A DNA stretch of 48,520 nucleotides, from contig CAIPBT010000020.1 in assembly GCA_903863375.1 (NCBI GenBank), positions 1 to 48,520 on the forward strand, given 5' to 3'. The notes under the pieces are model-generated. The model was given only the letters and a program-made list of their open reading frames with translations. It was not told the DNA's origin and made no database searches. The translations under genes were made by a program, and so were the position numbers. Source of the stretch: an uncultured Ferrovum sp. (GTDB taxonomy: Bacteria; Pseudomonadota; Gammaproteobacteria; Burkholderiales; Ferrovaceae). Positions 1 to 7,551 of this stretch are shown piece after piece; the first letter of the stretch is position 1, and each line of letters opens with the position of its first letter.

Positions 1-153
1 CACCCGTCTGGCCTGGCCGAACCGAGCGAAGCCGACCGTTTGCTCACCGAGGCGCTGAAAACAGCGCTCGCACTGGTCGATGTCCGGGTGCTCGACCACT
101 TTGTGATCGGCCAGGGTAGTGCCACGTCGTTTGCCGAGCGCGGCCTGCTGTAA
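1..153 (+). CDS. radC: RadC family JAB/MPN-domain protein, C-terminal end only
   Basis: Only the last 50 codons are present; the gene enters from the left edge. The frame starts HPSG, continues EPSEAD and ends in FAERGLL before TAA at 151-153. This matches the end of RadC, where the metal-binding JAMM signature H-x-H-P-S-G...D sits close to the C-terminus; the first His of the motif lies outside the window. RadC proteins were once linked to DNA repair, but their real role is unsettled. Location just upstream of rpmB-rpmG is a common arrangement in beta- and gammaproteobacteria and supports the call. The stop codon lies inside a degenerate repeat that continues for about 130 bp downstream. Confidence 0.85.
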   Translation, partial: HPSGLAEPSEADRLLTEALKTALALVDVRVLDHFVIGQGSATSFAERGLL

Positions 154-280
154 GCCGGCTCGATGCAACCTGCCCTGCTATAGCCAAGCTCGATGCAACC
201 CGGCAGCCCAGCTCGATGCCACCCGCCCTGCTGTAACCCGCCTCGCTGAAACGCGGCCTGCTCTGGCCTGGCCTGCTGAG
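143..280. repeat. Degenerate tandem repeat starting in the radC 3' end
   Basis: Four to five imperfect copies of a unit of about 24-30 bp follow one another: 143-171, 172-201, 202-224, 225-254 and a decayed copy at 255-280. Shared pieces are CCTGCTGTA or CCTGCTATA and GCTCGATGCAACC. The first copy contains the radC stop codon, so the array looks like repeated duplication of the gene tail. No gene is seen between 154 and 308. Confidence 0.7.
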
Positions 281-308
281 CGCCGTTGAGGCGCCTGCGA
301 CGCGCCCC

Positions 309-749
309 TCAGGTGCGGAACACGACGAAGCGATAGCCCAAAAACGCGAGCAGCGTGTAGGCCACGTTGGCGCACAGATGGGGCAGGAAGGAGTCCACCG
401 ACAAGGAATGGCGGGCCAGCAACAGCACCAGCAGGCTCATTGCGTACGCCGAGCCAGACACCAGCACAAAGCGCCACAGCGCCGAGGCATGGGCCTGCTG
501 GCTGCGGAAGGTGAACCGGCGGTTGAGCAGATAGCTCCAGCCCAAGGCCACGGCAAAGCCAGCGGGATTTGCCACCAGGTCCGGCCAGCCCAGGCCGTGC
601 CAGCACAGGTAGACCGTGCCGAGGCCGACCGCCGTGTTCGACACTCCCACCAGGCCAAACCGGAGCAGCCGGCCCAGTTCGGCTTGCAGGCGTGGTTCTC
701 GGGCGGTGGGCAGGGTGGGGACGGTGGTGTCTTCGGCTGGTCTTGTCAT
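309..749 (-). CDS. GtrA family membrane protein
   Basis: A 146-residue protein with four hydrophobic segments, the size and layout of the GtrA family. These proteins are thought to help move polyprenyl-phosphate-linked sugars across the inner membrane during surface polysaccharide modification. Visible signatures are the N-terminal FGLVGVSNTAVGL helix, the LLNRRFTF loop after the second segment, and the closing GYRFVVFRT. The start at 749 is the only ATG placed ahead of the first helix; about 28 polar residues precede it. It is divergent from rpmB. No glycosyltransferase partner is next to it, so the exact substrate is unknown. Confidence 0.85.
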   Translation of the reverse strand: MTRPAEDTTVPTLPTAREPRLQAELGRLLRFGLVGVSNTAVGLGTVYLCWHGLGWPDLVANPAGFAVALGWSYLLNRRFTFRSQQAHASALWRFVLVSGSAYAMSLLVLLLARHSLSVDSFLPHLCANVAYTLLAFLGYRFVVFRT

Positions 750-811
750 CGCGGCATTGTGCCTGTGGTCCCGGCCGGTTTCGACCTTTTCGCAACCGGG
801 CCACGCAAGGC

Positions 812-840
812 TTGATCTTAGGGCATATCACTGACATACT
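812..840 (+). promoter_or_regulatory. Sigma70-like promoter for rpmB-rpmG
   Basis: TTGATC at 812-817 and CATACT at 835-840 are separated by 17 bp and lie 42 bp ahead of the rpmB start. This is the best match to a housekeeping promoter in the gtrA-rpmB gap. Confidence 0.55.
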
Positions 841-881
841 TGCGGGCTAAACGCTCAACCAATTACTACTGGAGCAAGCCC

Positions 882-1118
882 ATGGCTCGCGTCTGCACCG
901 TCACCGGCAAGAAGCCGATGACCGGAAACAATGTATCCCACGCCAACAACAAGACCAAGCGTCGTTGGCTGCCGAACCTGCAATACCGCCGCTTCTGGCT
1001 GGAAAGTCAGAATCGTTGGGTGCGGTTGCGTGTGTCGAACGCTGGCCTGCGCCTGATCGATAAGAAGGGCATCGAAGTGGTGCTGGCCGAACTGGGCGAG
1101 CAGGCCCTCGGCGCCTAA
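882..1118 (+). CDS. rpmB: 50S ribosomal protein L28
   Basis: A 78-residue protein, exactly the usual L28 length, starting [12 protein letters not shown] and containing [19 protein letters not shown], the conserved rRNA-binding core. It is a structural component of the large ribosomal subunit. The ATG at 882 is chosen over an upstream in-frame codon because GGAG lies at 871-874 and because L28 proteins begin here. It is followed after 15 bp by rpmG, the near-universal L28-L33 operon of proteobacteria. Transcription probably starts from the promoter at 812-840. Confidence 0.98.
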   Translation: MARVCTVTGKKPMTGNNVSHANNKTKRRWLPNLQYRRFWLESQNRWVRLRVSNAGLRLIDKKGIEVVLAELGEQALGA

Positions 1119-1133
1119 CAGGAGAACAACACC

Positions 1134-1289
1134 ATGCGCGACAAGATCAAGCTCGAATCGACGGCTGGCACGGGGCACTTCTACACCACCAGCAAGAACA
1201 AGAAGACCATGCCGGAAAAGATGGAAATCAAGAAATTTGATCCCGTGGCCCGCAAGCACGTGATCTACAAGGAAACCAAGCTGAAGTAA
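1134..1289 (+). CDS. rpmG: 50S ribosomal protein L33
   Basis: A 51-residue basic protein, [17 protein letters not shown]..., ending in KETKLK. The length and sequence fit L33. No cysteine is present, so this is the zinc-independent (C-minus) form; the zinc-ribbon type carries two CxxC pairs. AGGAG at 1120-1124 is a good ribosome binding site. It is the second gene of the rpmB operon and is followed by a clear intrinsic terminator. Confidence 0.97.
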   Translation: MRDKIKLESTAGTGHFYTTSKNKKTMPEKMEIKKFDPVARKHVIYKETKLK

Positions 1290-1330
1290 GGCTGGCATCC
1301 CATCCGGGCGGCAGCGCCGGATGTCCCGCG

Positions 1331-1367
1331 AAAACGCCACGTGCCTGCCGCCGTGGCGTTTTTGTTT
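1331..1367 (+). terminator. Rho-independent terminator of rpmB-rpmG
   Basis: AAAACGCCACG at 1331-1341 pairs perfectly with CGTGGCGTTTT at 1352-1362, giving an 11-bp stem with a 10-nt loop, followed by TGTTT. It lies 41 bp after the rpmG stop. Confidence 0.9.
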
Positions 1368-1407
1368 GGTCCGCCCTGCACTTTCGCTCCTGACAGAAGG
1401 ATTCCTG

Positions 1408-2295
1408 ATGCCAGCCACCTTGCACCGCCAACGGCTGCTGGCCGTTCTGCTGCTGCTGATTGCCATTGCGTCGATCCAGCTGGGTGCCTCGCTCGCCAAA
1501 AGCCTGTTCAGCCAGGTGGGAGCAAGCGGTGCCACCACCCTGCGGCTGCTGCTCGCCACCTTTTTACTGTGGGCGTGGCAGCGGCCCTGGCGCACGCTGC
1601 CACCCGCTGCGATCTGGCCCCTGCTGGTGGCGTATGGCAGCGCCCTGGGCATCATGAACCTGCTGTTCTACCAGGCACTGCGCACGGTACCGGTGGGCTT
1701 GACCGTGGCGCTCGAATTCACCGGTCCGCTGTGCCTGACCCTGGCGTCAACCCGCCGGTTGCGCGACCTGCCCTGGCTCGCGCTGGCGCTGGCCGGCTTG
1801 TTCGTCCTGTTGCCTCTGCGGGGCGTTGCCAGCGTCGATCCTGTGGGTGCCGCCTGTGCCCTGGGCGCTGGCGTCTGCTGGGCTGCCTACATGCTGGCAG
1901 GGCGGCGCGTGGGTGCCCGCCTGGGACGGGCGGCCACGCCCTGGGGCATGGCCGTTGCCCTGTTGTGGGCGCTGCCCTTTGGAACCACCAGCGCGGCCGC
2001 CAGGCTGTTCGATCCGGCGGTATTGCCGACCGCCCTGGCCGTGGCGATCCTGTCGAGCGCCCTGCCCTATCCCCTGGAAATGGCTGCCATGCAACGGCTG
2101 CCCACCCGTACTTTTGGGGTCTTGCTGAGCCTGGACCCGGTGGTCGCAGCGCTGGCGGGCTGGCTGGTGCTGGGCGAGGCCCTGAGCCCGGCGCAGATCG
2201 CGGCAATCCTCGCCATCATGGTCGCCTCGGCAGGAACCACACTCGATGGGCAGCCTCCGGCCGACGCACGATCAGACGAGCTTCCGGTGCCCTGA
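1408..2295 (+). CDS. rhtA: RhtA-type EamA amino-acid exporter
   Basis: A 295-residue inner-membrane protein with about ten hydrophobic segments arranged as two EamA repeats, the same length as E. coli RhtA. E. coli RhtA exports threonine and homoserine. Shared stretches include SIQLGASLAKSLF near the N-terminus, TVPVGLTVALEFTGPL in the first repeat and PYPLEMAAMQRLPTRTFG in the second, which are RhtA features and not general EamA features. ATG 1408 is chosen because AGAAGG at 1395-1400 precedes it and the first helix begins shortly after; the longer frame upstream runs back through the rpmG terminator. Monocistronic by context. The substrate is inferred from family similarity. Confidence 0.88.
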   Translation: MPATLHRQRLLAVLLLLIAIASIQLGASLAKSLFSQVGASGATTLRLLLATFLLWAWQRPWRTLPPAAIWPLLVAYGSALGIMNLLFYQALRTVPVGLTVALEFTGPLCLTLASTRRLRDLPWLALALAGLFVLLPLRGVASVDPVGAACALGAGVCWAAYMLAGRRVGARLGRAATPWGMAVALLWALPFGTTSAAARLFDPAVLPTALAVAILSSALPYPLEMAAMQRLPTRTFGVLLSLDPVVAALAGWLVLGEALSPAQIAAILAIMVASAGTTLDGQPPADARSDELPVP

Positions 2296-2559
2296 CTGCC
2301 TGCCATGCGGTATGCCGCGCGTGGCCGCGAGCGGCGCATCCTGCGGTCTCAATAGGATTCAGGCGCTGTCCAGACGGTATATTTTTGTAATAAAACCGTC
2401 AGCTTGAGAGAAAATCAGCCTATAACACGCTCCGGTTCCGTCCGCGCCAGTGGCGCCTGATGCCATGCCTACCTCAGCAAGGTCTGAGCGCCTGGAAAAC
2501 CGATCCATCCCGACCGGCAGCCGAGGCTGCCGGTCTGCTACCGGAGCGTTGTACATCCC
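2296..2559. promoter_or_regulatory. Leader region of the diguanylate cyclase, with two inverted repeats
   Basis: No gene is seen in these 264 bp. An AT-rich block is bounded by GACGGT at 2373-2378 and ACCGTC at 2395-2400, a possible operator. TATAAC at 2421-2426 could be a -10 element, but no good -35 matches it. GACCGGCAGC at 2512-2521 pairs perfectly with GCTGCCGGTC at 2526-2535 around a 4-nt loop. No T-run follows, so the hairpin is more likely a leader structure than a terminator. Confidence 0.45.
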
Positions 2560-3579
2560 ATGAGATATGACCACACCGTGGAACAGAGTGGTGAACTGCT
2601 GCGCATGGTGCTGCCGATGCTGGCAAAGCATCCGGCGGCCTACCACCCGATCAGTTATGCCCTGTGGTACGAGCACGTGGCGCGCATGAATCCTGACCTG
2701 TCGCGCGATATTGAGGCGCTCCTGCGCGAGGGCGAAGCCATCAGCGACCAGCGCGCCGTGGAGCTCTACCAGGCCCACATCCTGGACGCCTGGAGCCGCC
2801 GTACCCTGACCCTGAATTCCCGCATCGAGCGCCTGCTCGATACCTTTCACACCAACGCCGCGCATTTCACCGATGGGGCCGGCGCGTTTGACGAGGACTG
2901 GCAGGCCCTGCGTGAGGCACTGATTGCCGTGCCGGACAGCATCCATGACAACCTGCGCACGCGCATCCTGTCGAGCGGCGACCAGATGAACGGCACCCTC
3001 GACCGGCTGCGTGCGGAAATCGATGCTGGTGCGGAAGAATCCCGGCGCCTGCGCCTGGAACTCAGCGCCCTGAAGGCGCAGGCCATCACCGACCCGCTGA
3101 CCGGACTGCTGAACCGGCGCGGCCTGGAGGGCGCCTGGGACGACTTGTGCGAGCGGGAGGGCGGGCTGAAAACCCCTTGCACCGCGATCCTGCTCGACGT
3201 GGACCATTTCAAGAGGTTCAATGACATGTTCGGCCATGTCCTGGGCGATCAGGTCCTGAAAAGTGTTGCTGCGTCCATCCAGCAGCGCACCCGCGAGCAA
3301 GATCATGTGGCGCGTTATGGCGGCGAGGAATTCCTGCTGCTGTTACCCGGCACGAGCCTGCCGCAGGGCGCATCCGTGGCAGAGTCGATCCGGCGTGTGG
3401 TCGAACAGACCGAGCTGACGTGCAACGTGAAGACCGGGCGGACCGCCAATGTCACCGTGTCGCTGGGCGTCACCGCCCGCCGTCCGGAAGATACGCTGAC
3501 CAGCCTGATCGCGCGGGCCGACGAAGCGATGTACCAGGCCAAGCGCCGGGGACGCAACGCCGTGGTGCCAGTGGCCTGA
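2560..3579 (+). CDS. GGDEF diguanylate cyclase
   Basis: A 339-residue cytoplasmic protein. Residues 1-160 are mostly helical and match no sensory domain I recognise; residues 150-175 look like a short coiled-coil linker. A GGDEF domain follows from about residue 176 (TDPLTGLLNRR), with metal-binding LDVDHFKRFND near 212 and the active site GGEEF at 254-258. The inhibitory product-binding I-site RxxD is present as REQD at 245-248, five residues before the active site. The protein should make cyclic di-GMP from two GTP with feedback inhibition. GGAG lies 13 nt before ATG 2560, which is rather far, so the start is less certain. It converges on cobA with 16 bp between stops. Confidence 0.9.
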   Translation: MRYDHTVEQSGELLRMVLPMLAKHPAAYHPISYALWYEHVARMNPDLSRDIEALLREGEAISDQRAVELYQAHILDAWSRRTLTLNSRIERLLDTFHTNAAHFTDGAGAFDEDWQALREALIAVPDSIHDNLRTRILSSGDQMNGTLDRLRAEIDAGAEESRRLRLELSALKAQAITDPLTGLLNRRGLEGAWDDLCEREGGLKTPCTAILLDVDHFKRFNDMFGHVLGDQVLKSVAASIQQRTREQDHVARYGGEEFLLLLPGTSLPQGASVAESIRRVVEQTELTCNVKTGRTANVTVSLGVTARRPEDTLTSLIARADEAMYQAKRRGRNAVVPVA

Positions 3580-3595
3580 ACGGACGCCAGCTGGC

Positions 3596-4378
3596 TCAGG
3601 GTGCGAGCCGCGATGGACGATCCCGGTCGGTGTCCTCGCCGGAATGGGCCGCCACCCAATCGCCGAAGACCGCGCCGACCAGGATCAGGGCCGGACCGCT
3701 CAGATGGGCACGGGCGAAGTGCTCCAGGCCGGCCAGGTTGGTGCCCTGTTGCAGGCCTTCCGCGGCCAGGGACGCATTGACCACCACCACCACCGGTGTC
3801 CCGGCAGGTCGCCCCGCCCCGATCAGCGCGCGCGACACCGGTCCGGCGTCCTCCCGGGCCATGTAGATCGCGACGGTGTCCGCGCTTTGGGCGCAGCGCA
3901 GCCAATGGCTCTCCCCCTCGGCATCGCCGATGCGCGGCGTGACCAGGGCCAGGGAGCGCGACACGCCCCGGCGAGTCAGCGAGACGCCCAGGTCGGCGGC
4001 GGCAGCCAGCGCTGCGGTCACGCCCGGCACCACCTCATAGGCGATGCCCGCTGCGACCAGTGCATCGACTTCTTCCTGTGCACGACCGAACACCAGGGGG
4101 TCGCCGCCCTTCAGGCGGACCACACAGCGATGCTGACGGGCGGCCTCCACCAGCCGGGCGTTGATGAAGGCCTGCGTGCTGGAATGCTGACCGCAGCGCT
4201 TACCAACCGCCACGCACTCGGCCTGGCTGGCCAGGGCGATGGTGTCGGGATGCACCAGCGCGTCGTGGAAGACGATGTCGGCCGCCGCCAGCAGTCGGGC
4301 GGCACGCAGGGTCAGCAGGTCAGGCGCCCCGGGACCGGCCCCGACGAGAAACACCTTGCCGGGCAGACCCTGGTCCAT
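3596..4378 (-). CDS. cobA: Uroporphyrinogen-III C-methyltransferase (SUMT)
   Basis: A 260-residue protein that uses two S-adenosylmethionine to turn uroporphyrinogen III into precorrin-2, the precursor of siroheme. Signatures are VFLVGAGPGAPDLLTLRA near residue 10, the VVRLKGGDPLVFGR loop, and YEVVPGVTAALAAA. It lacks the dehydrogenase/chelatase half found in CysG, so another protein must complete siroheme. ATG 4378 lies 4 bp after the cysH stop, implying translational coupling. As the last gene of cysI-DUF934-cysH-cobA it supplies the cofactor for the sulfite reductase encoded first. The frame continues upstream across cysH, but homology begins at MDQGLPGKVFL. Confidence 0.94.
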   Translation of the reverse strand: MDQGLPGKVFLVGAGPGAPDLLTLRAARLLAAADIVFHDALVHPDTIALASQAECVAVGKRCGQHSSTQAFINARLVEAARQHRCVVRLKGGDPLVFGRAQEEVDALVAAGIAYEVVPGVTAALAAAADLGVSLTRRGVSRSLALVTPRIGDAEGESHWLRCAQSADTVAIYMAREDAGPVSRALIGAGRPAGTPVVVVVNASLAAEGLQQGTNLAGLEHFARAHLSGPALILVGAVFGDWVAAHSGEDTDRDRPSRLAP

Positions 4379-4382
4379 ACGA

Positions 4383-5231
4383 TCAGTGACCGGCCACGTG
4401 CAGACCGCATTCCTTGGTCTCGGGATGCTCCCACCACCAGCGTCCCGCCCGGGCATCTTCTCCCGGTTGCACGGCACGGGTGCAGGGGGCACAGCCGATG
4501 CTGAGAAACCCCTGGTCGTGCAGGGCGTTGTAGGGCACCTTGTGGTTGCGCAGATAGGCCCAGACGTCGGCCTCGCTCCAGTCGGCCAGCGGGCTCCACT
4601 TCGCCAGGCCATGGTCGGCATCCCAGGCTTCGGCGGCCAGCTCGGCCCGGGTTGGCGACTGTTCGCGGCGCAGGCCCGTAATCCAGGCCAGACGACCGGC
4701 CAAGGCGCGCTGCAGGGGCAGCACCTTGCGCACCCTGCAGCAGGCCTTCCGTGCGTCGACGCTTTCGTAGAACCCGTTGATGCCCTGGCTTGCCACCAAT
4801 GCCTCGACGCCCGCCGCTTCCGGGAAGTACACGCGGATGGCACGGCCATAGGTTTCGCGGACACGCGCCAGCACCCGCAGGGTTTGCTCATGCAGGCGCC
4901 CGGTATCGAGCGTGAAGATGTCGACCGGCAGACCGGCGCGGAACACCAAGTCAGTCAGCACCATGTCTTCGGCACCCAGGCTGGATGCCATCACCAGGCT
5001 GGCCGCGGCACCGGCCTGCCCGTTGCCGTGCTTGTCCACCGCGTCCAGCAGGATCTGCCGGGTGGTCGCCACCCGCGCAGCGAGTTGCTCCGCCGATACC
5101 TCGGCTGCCTGCCGTTGCCCGGACGGGGTGGCTGGCCGGGCACCGGCCGACGATGGATTGGCAGACAGGGCCTGCTGCGACGAACCGGGATCGGCAGACT
5201 GGGTGTCCTGCGACGAACTGGGATTGCGCAT
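4383..5231 (-). CDS. cysH: Adenylylsulfate (APS) reductase, iron-sulfur type
   Basis: A 282-residue cytoplasmic enzyme reducing activated sulfate to sulfite with thioredoxin as electron donor. Cys164-Cys165 and Cys247/Cys250 form the 4Fe-4S cluster set of assimilatory APS reductases, and the catalytic ECGLH motif is at 274-278. The cluster cysteines favour APS over PAPS as substrate. The first 45 residues are a Ser/Pro/Ala-rich extension not typical of the family, made partly of an 11-residue repeat (DNA repeat at 5145-5225). AAGG about 7 nt before ATG 5231 is the ribosome site. It lies 9 bp after DUF934 and 4 bp before cobA. Confidence 0.94.
   Translation of the reverse strand: MRNPSSSQDTQSADPGSSQQALSANPSSAGARPATPSGQRQAAEVSAEQLAARVATTRQILLDAVDKHGNGQAGAAASLVMASSLGAEDMVLTDLVFRAGLPVDIFTLDTGRLHEQTLRVLARVRETYGRAIRVYFPEAAGVEALVASQGINGFYESVDARKACCRVRKVLPLQRALAGRLAWITGLRREQSPTRAELAAEAWDADHGLAKWSPLADWSEADVWAYLRNHKVPYNALHDQGFLSIGCAPCTRAVQPGEDARAGRWWWEHPETKECGLHVAGH
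5145..5225. repeat. 33-bp tandem repeat encoding the CysH N-terminal extension
   Basis: Two well-matched 33-bp copies, 5193-5225 and 5160-5192, share GGCAGAC and CCTGCGACGAAC-type blocks; a partial third copy runs to about 5145. On the minus strand they encode NPSSSQDTQSA, DPGSSQQALSA and NPSSA. The period of 11 codons keeps the frame open. Confidence 0.75.
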
Positions 5232-5240
5232 GGTGCGGCC

Positions 5241-5735
5241 TTAGCCCAGGCGGCGGCGGAACAGCGGTTCCGGCCGTTCCACCGAGGCCTGATAGGCTTC
5301 GCTGAAGGTATCCAGTGCCGCCAGGGCGTCGTCGGCGGTTTCCCCTTCCCGCAGCAGGAAGGCATCGAAACCCACGCGCGACAGGTAGAACAGCTGGTCC
5401 TTGAACACATCGCCAACCGCCCGCAGCTGCCCGGCATAACCGACACGTTCACGCAACAAGCGGGCGGTGGAGTAACCGCGCCCATCGGTGAAGGCCGGGA
5501 AATTCACGGTCACCAGCGCGAGGCAGTCCAGATCGTCAGACAACGCCAGCGGGTCGTCCGCCGGCTCGAGTGCCACGCCGAGGCGGCCGCCACGGGCGCG
5601 CCAGGCATCGCGGTGTGCCAGCCAATCGGCCAGGGAAACCAGGGCGTCTGCGTCCGCCGGCAGACCCGCCGGCGTCTGGGCAACTCGCCAGGTGTCGTCA
5701 GACAGTCGGCGTTGATGAATGAGCCTTGAGGCCAT
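5241..5735 (-). CDS. DUF934 family protein, sulfite-reduction partner
   Basis: A 164-residue protein of the DUF934 family, almost always encoded between the sulfite reductase and CysH genes in proteobacteria. Its biochemical role is not established; a helper function in sulfite reduction is inferred from context. The N-terminus RLIHQRRLSDDTW and the block GRGYSTARLLRERVGYAGQLRAVGDV are family features. ATG 5735 is chosen because AAGGAA lies just upstream and the family starts immediately before the RLI motif; it overlaps the end of cysI by 38 bp. Older annotations sometimes call these proteins oxidoreductases, but I see no cofactor motif. Confidence 0.87.
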   Translation of the reverse strand: MASRLIHQRRLSDDTWRVAQTPAGLPADADALVSLADWLAHRDAWRARGGRLGVALEPADDPLALSDDLDCLALVTVNFPAFTDGRGYSTARLLRERVGYAGQLRAVGDVFKDQLFYLSRVGFDAFLLREGETADDALAALDTFSEAYQASVERPEPLFRRRLG

Positions 5736-7380
5736 ACACGCTTTCCTTGAAAGGTTCGATACCCACCCGGGCCACCACGTCGACGAAGCGCTCGACCTCG
5801 CTGTCACGCAGGCCCAGATAGCGGTCGATCATGCGTTCGACCGCGTCGGGTACCTCGTCCTGCTTGAGGGACGGGCCGATCACCCGGCCGAGGGCGGCCG
5901 GCGCTGTCTGCGAACCACCGATGGTGACCTGGTAGAACTCCTCGCCGTGTTTGTCCACCCCGAGAATGCCGATGTGGCCGACATGGTGGTGACCACAGGC
6001 GTTCATGCAGCCGGAGATGTTGAGGTCCAATTCACCAATGTCGTACTGGTAATCGAGGTCGTCAAACCGTTCCTGCAGCGCCTGCGCGACCGGAATCGAG
6101 CGCGCATTGGCAAGGGAACAGTAATCACCACCAGGGCAGGCAATGATGTTGGTGATCATGCCCACATTGGGATGGGCGAGGCCGAGCGCACGGGCGGCGG
6201 CAAACACGGTGGGCAGTTCGGCCACCGGCACGTCCGGCAGGATCAGGTTCTGTTCATGGCTGACCCGCAATTCACCAAAGCCGTGGTGGTCTGCAAGCGC
6301 AGCGACCGCATCCATGGCATCGGCGCTGATGTCGCCGGGGGCAACCCCGGTGCTTTTGAGGGACAGCGTGACGCAGGCGTACCCGGCAACCTTGTGCGCG
6401 AACACATTGCGCTGGTGCCACCGGCGGAACGCGACATCCTCCTGCAGCATCCGCTCAACCCCGGCATCGGTGGCCGGCAGTGTGGCGTAAGGATGCACGG
6501 CGATCCGACTACGGATGCGGGCGAGCTCCTCTGGCACCACCGTGGCCGGACCATCCATCAGGTGGCTCCATTCTTCTTCGACCGCCGCCTGGAACACGGC
6601 GAGGCCGCGCTCCTTGACCAGAATCTTGATCCGCGCCTTGTATTTGTTGTCGCGTCGACCAAAGCGGTTGTAGACCCGCAACACCGCATCCAGATAGGTG
6701 AGCAGATGACGCTCGGGCAGAAACTCGCGGATCACCTGCCCGATCAGTGGCGTGCGACCGAGGCCGCCACCCACCAGGATGCGGTAGCCCAGGGCCCCGT
6801 CGGCTGCGCGCACCAGATCGATGCCGATGTCGTGCACCCGGGTGGCGGCGCGGTCATGCACGGCACCATTGACGGCAATCTTGAACTTGCGCGGCAGGAA
6901 TGCGAACTCCGGATGGAAGGTGGACCACTGGCGGATCAGTTCACAATAGGGCCGGGGATCGAGCAGCTCGTCGCCGGCCACCCCGGCAAAATGGTCGGTG
7001 GTGGTGTTGCGGATACAGTTGCCGCTGGTCTGGATGGCGTGCATCTGTACCGTGGCGAGATCAGCAAGGATCTGCGGCACGTCTTCCAGCTTCGGCCAGT
7101 TGAACTGCATGTTCTGCCGCGTGGTGAAATGACCGAAACCGCGATCATAGGTGCGTGCCACCTGGGCCAGCATGCGCAGCTGGCGGCTGGACAGCACCCC
7201 ATACGGAATGGCGACGCGCAGCATCGGCGCGTGGCGCTGGATGTACAACCCGTTCTGCAGGCGATGCGGCCGGAAATCCTCTTCCGACAAACGGCCGGCG
7301 AGGTACCGGTTGGTCTGGTCGCGGAACTGGGCGACCCGCTCGTCGATGATGCGCTGGTCGATGTCGTCGTAGAAATACAT
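5698..7380 (-). CDS. cysI: Sulfite reductase hemoprotein (nitrite/sulfite reductase family)
   Basis: A 560-residue enzyme that reduces sulfite to sulfide with six electrons. It has the two-repeat ferredoxin-like and siroheme-binding layout. TRQNMQFNW at 87-95 lies in the siroheme pocket, and Cys415, Cys421, Cys458 and Cys462 (CPGGDYC and GCMNAC) bind the coupled 4Fe-4S cluster and siroheme. A nitrite reductase of the same family is hard to exclude from sequence alone, but the operon with cysH and cobA points to sulfite. No flavoprotein CysJ gene is adjacent, so the electron donor is probably ferredoxin or a separate reductase. A good promoter is present at 7425-7453; the ribosome site before ATG 7380 is weak. 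Confidence 0.93.
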   Translation of the reverse strand: MYFYDDIDQRIIDERVAQFRDQTNRYLAGRLSEEDFRPHRLQNGLYIQRHAPMLRVAIPYGVLSSRQLRMLAQVARTYDRGFGHFTTRQNMQFNWPKLEDVPQILADLATVQMHAIQTSGNCIRNTTTDHFAGVAGDELLDPRPYCELIRQWSTFHPEFAFLPRKFKIAVNGAVHDRAATRVHDIGIDLVRAADGALGYRILVGGGLGRTPLIGQVIREFLPERHLLTYLDAVLRVYNRFGRRDNKYKARIKILVKERGLAVFQAAVEEEWSHLMDGPATVVPEELARIRSRIAVHPYATLPATDAGVERMLQEDVAFRRWHQRNVFAHKVAGYACVTLSLKSTGVAPGDISADAMDAVAALADHHGFGELRVSHEQNLILPDVPVAELPTVFAAARALGLAHPNVGMITNIIACPGGDYCSLANARSIPVAQALQERFDDLDYQYDIGELDLNISGCMNACGHHHVGHIGILGVDKHGEEFYQVTIGGSQTAPAALGRVIGPSLKQDEVPDAVERMIDRYLGLRDSEVERFVDVVARVGIEPFKESVYGLKAHSSTPTV

Positions 7381-7424
7381 GCCTGGAGAGCCGAAGCGGC
7401 CCCGGATAGGGTCGGGAACCGGTC

Positions 7425-7453
7425 ATTGTATCGCTGCGCCCGGGCTTCCCCAA
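7425..7453 (-). promoter_or_regulatory. Sigma70-like promoter for the cysI operon
   Basis: On the minus strand TTGGGG (7453-7448) and TACAAT (7430-7425) are separated by exactly 17 bp. Transcription would start near 7418, leaving a leader of roughly 38 nt before the cysI ATG. Confidence 0.6.
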
Positions 7454-7498
7454 GTACTAGATGCACTGGCCATAGAAGCCAAAGGCATAACCTGAATG

Positions 7499-7526
7499 CA
7501 CAACGCCGCCCGAAGGCGGCGTTGTG
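7499..7526 (-). terminator. Strong hairpin after the desaturase gene
   Basis: CACAACGCCGCC at 7499-7510 pairs perfectly with GGCGGCGTTGTG at 7515-7526 around a CGAA tetraloop. It begins 26 bp past the desaturase stop. There is no T-run on either side, so termination efficiency is uncertain; it may instead protect the 3' end. Confidence 0.6.
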
Positions 7527-7551
7527 GAAGGGCAGCGCGGCGGCGCGCCGG

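Noticed and set aside
3586-3595. GCCAGCTGGC palindrome between the cyclase and cobA stops as a terminator
   Set aside because: The 10-bp palindrome has no loop and no T-run; it is too short to call.
5752-5772. tRNA T-loop-like sequence GGTTCGATACCCACC
   Set aside because: It lies inside the 3' coding end of cysI, and no acceptor, D or anticodon arms can be found upstream.
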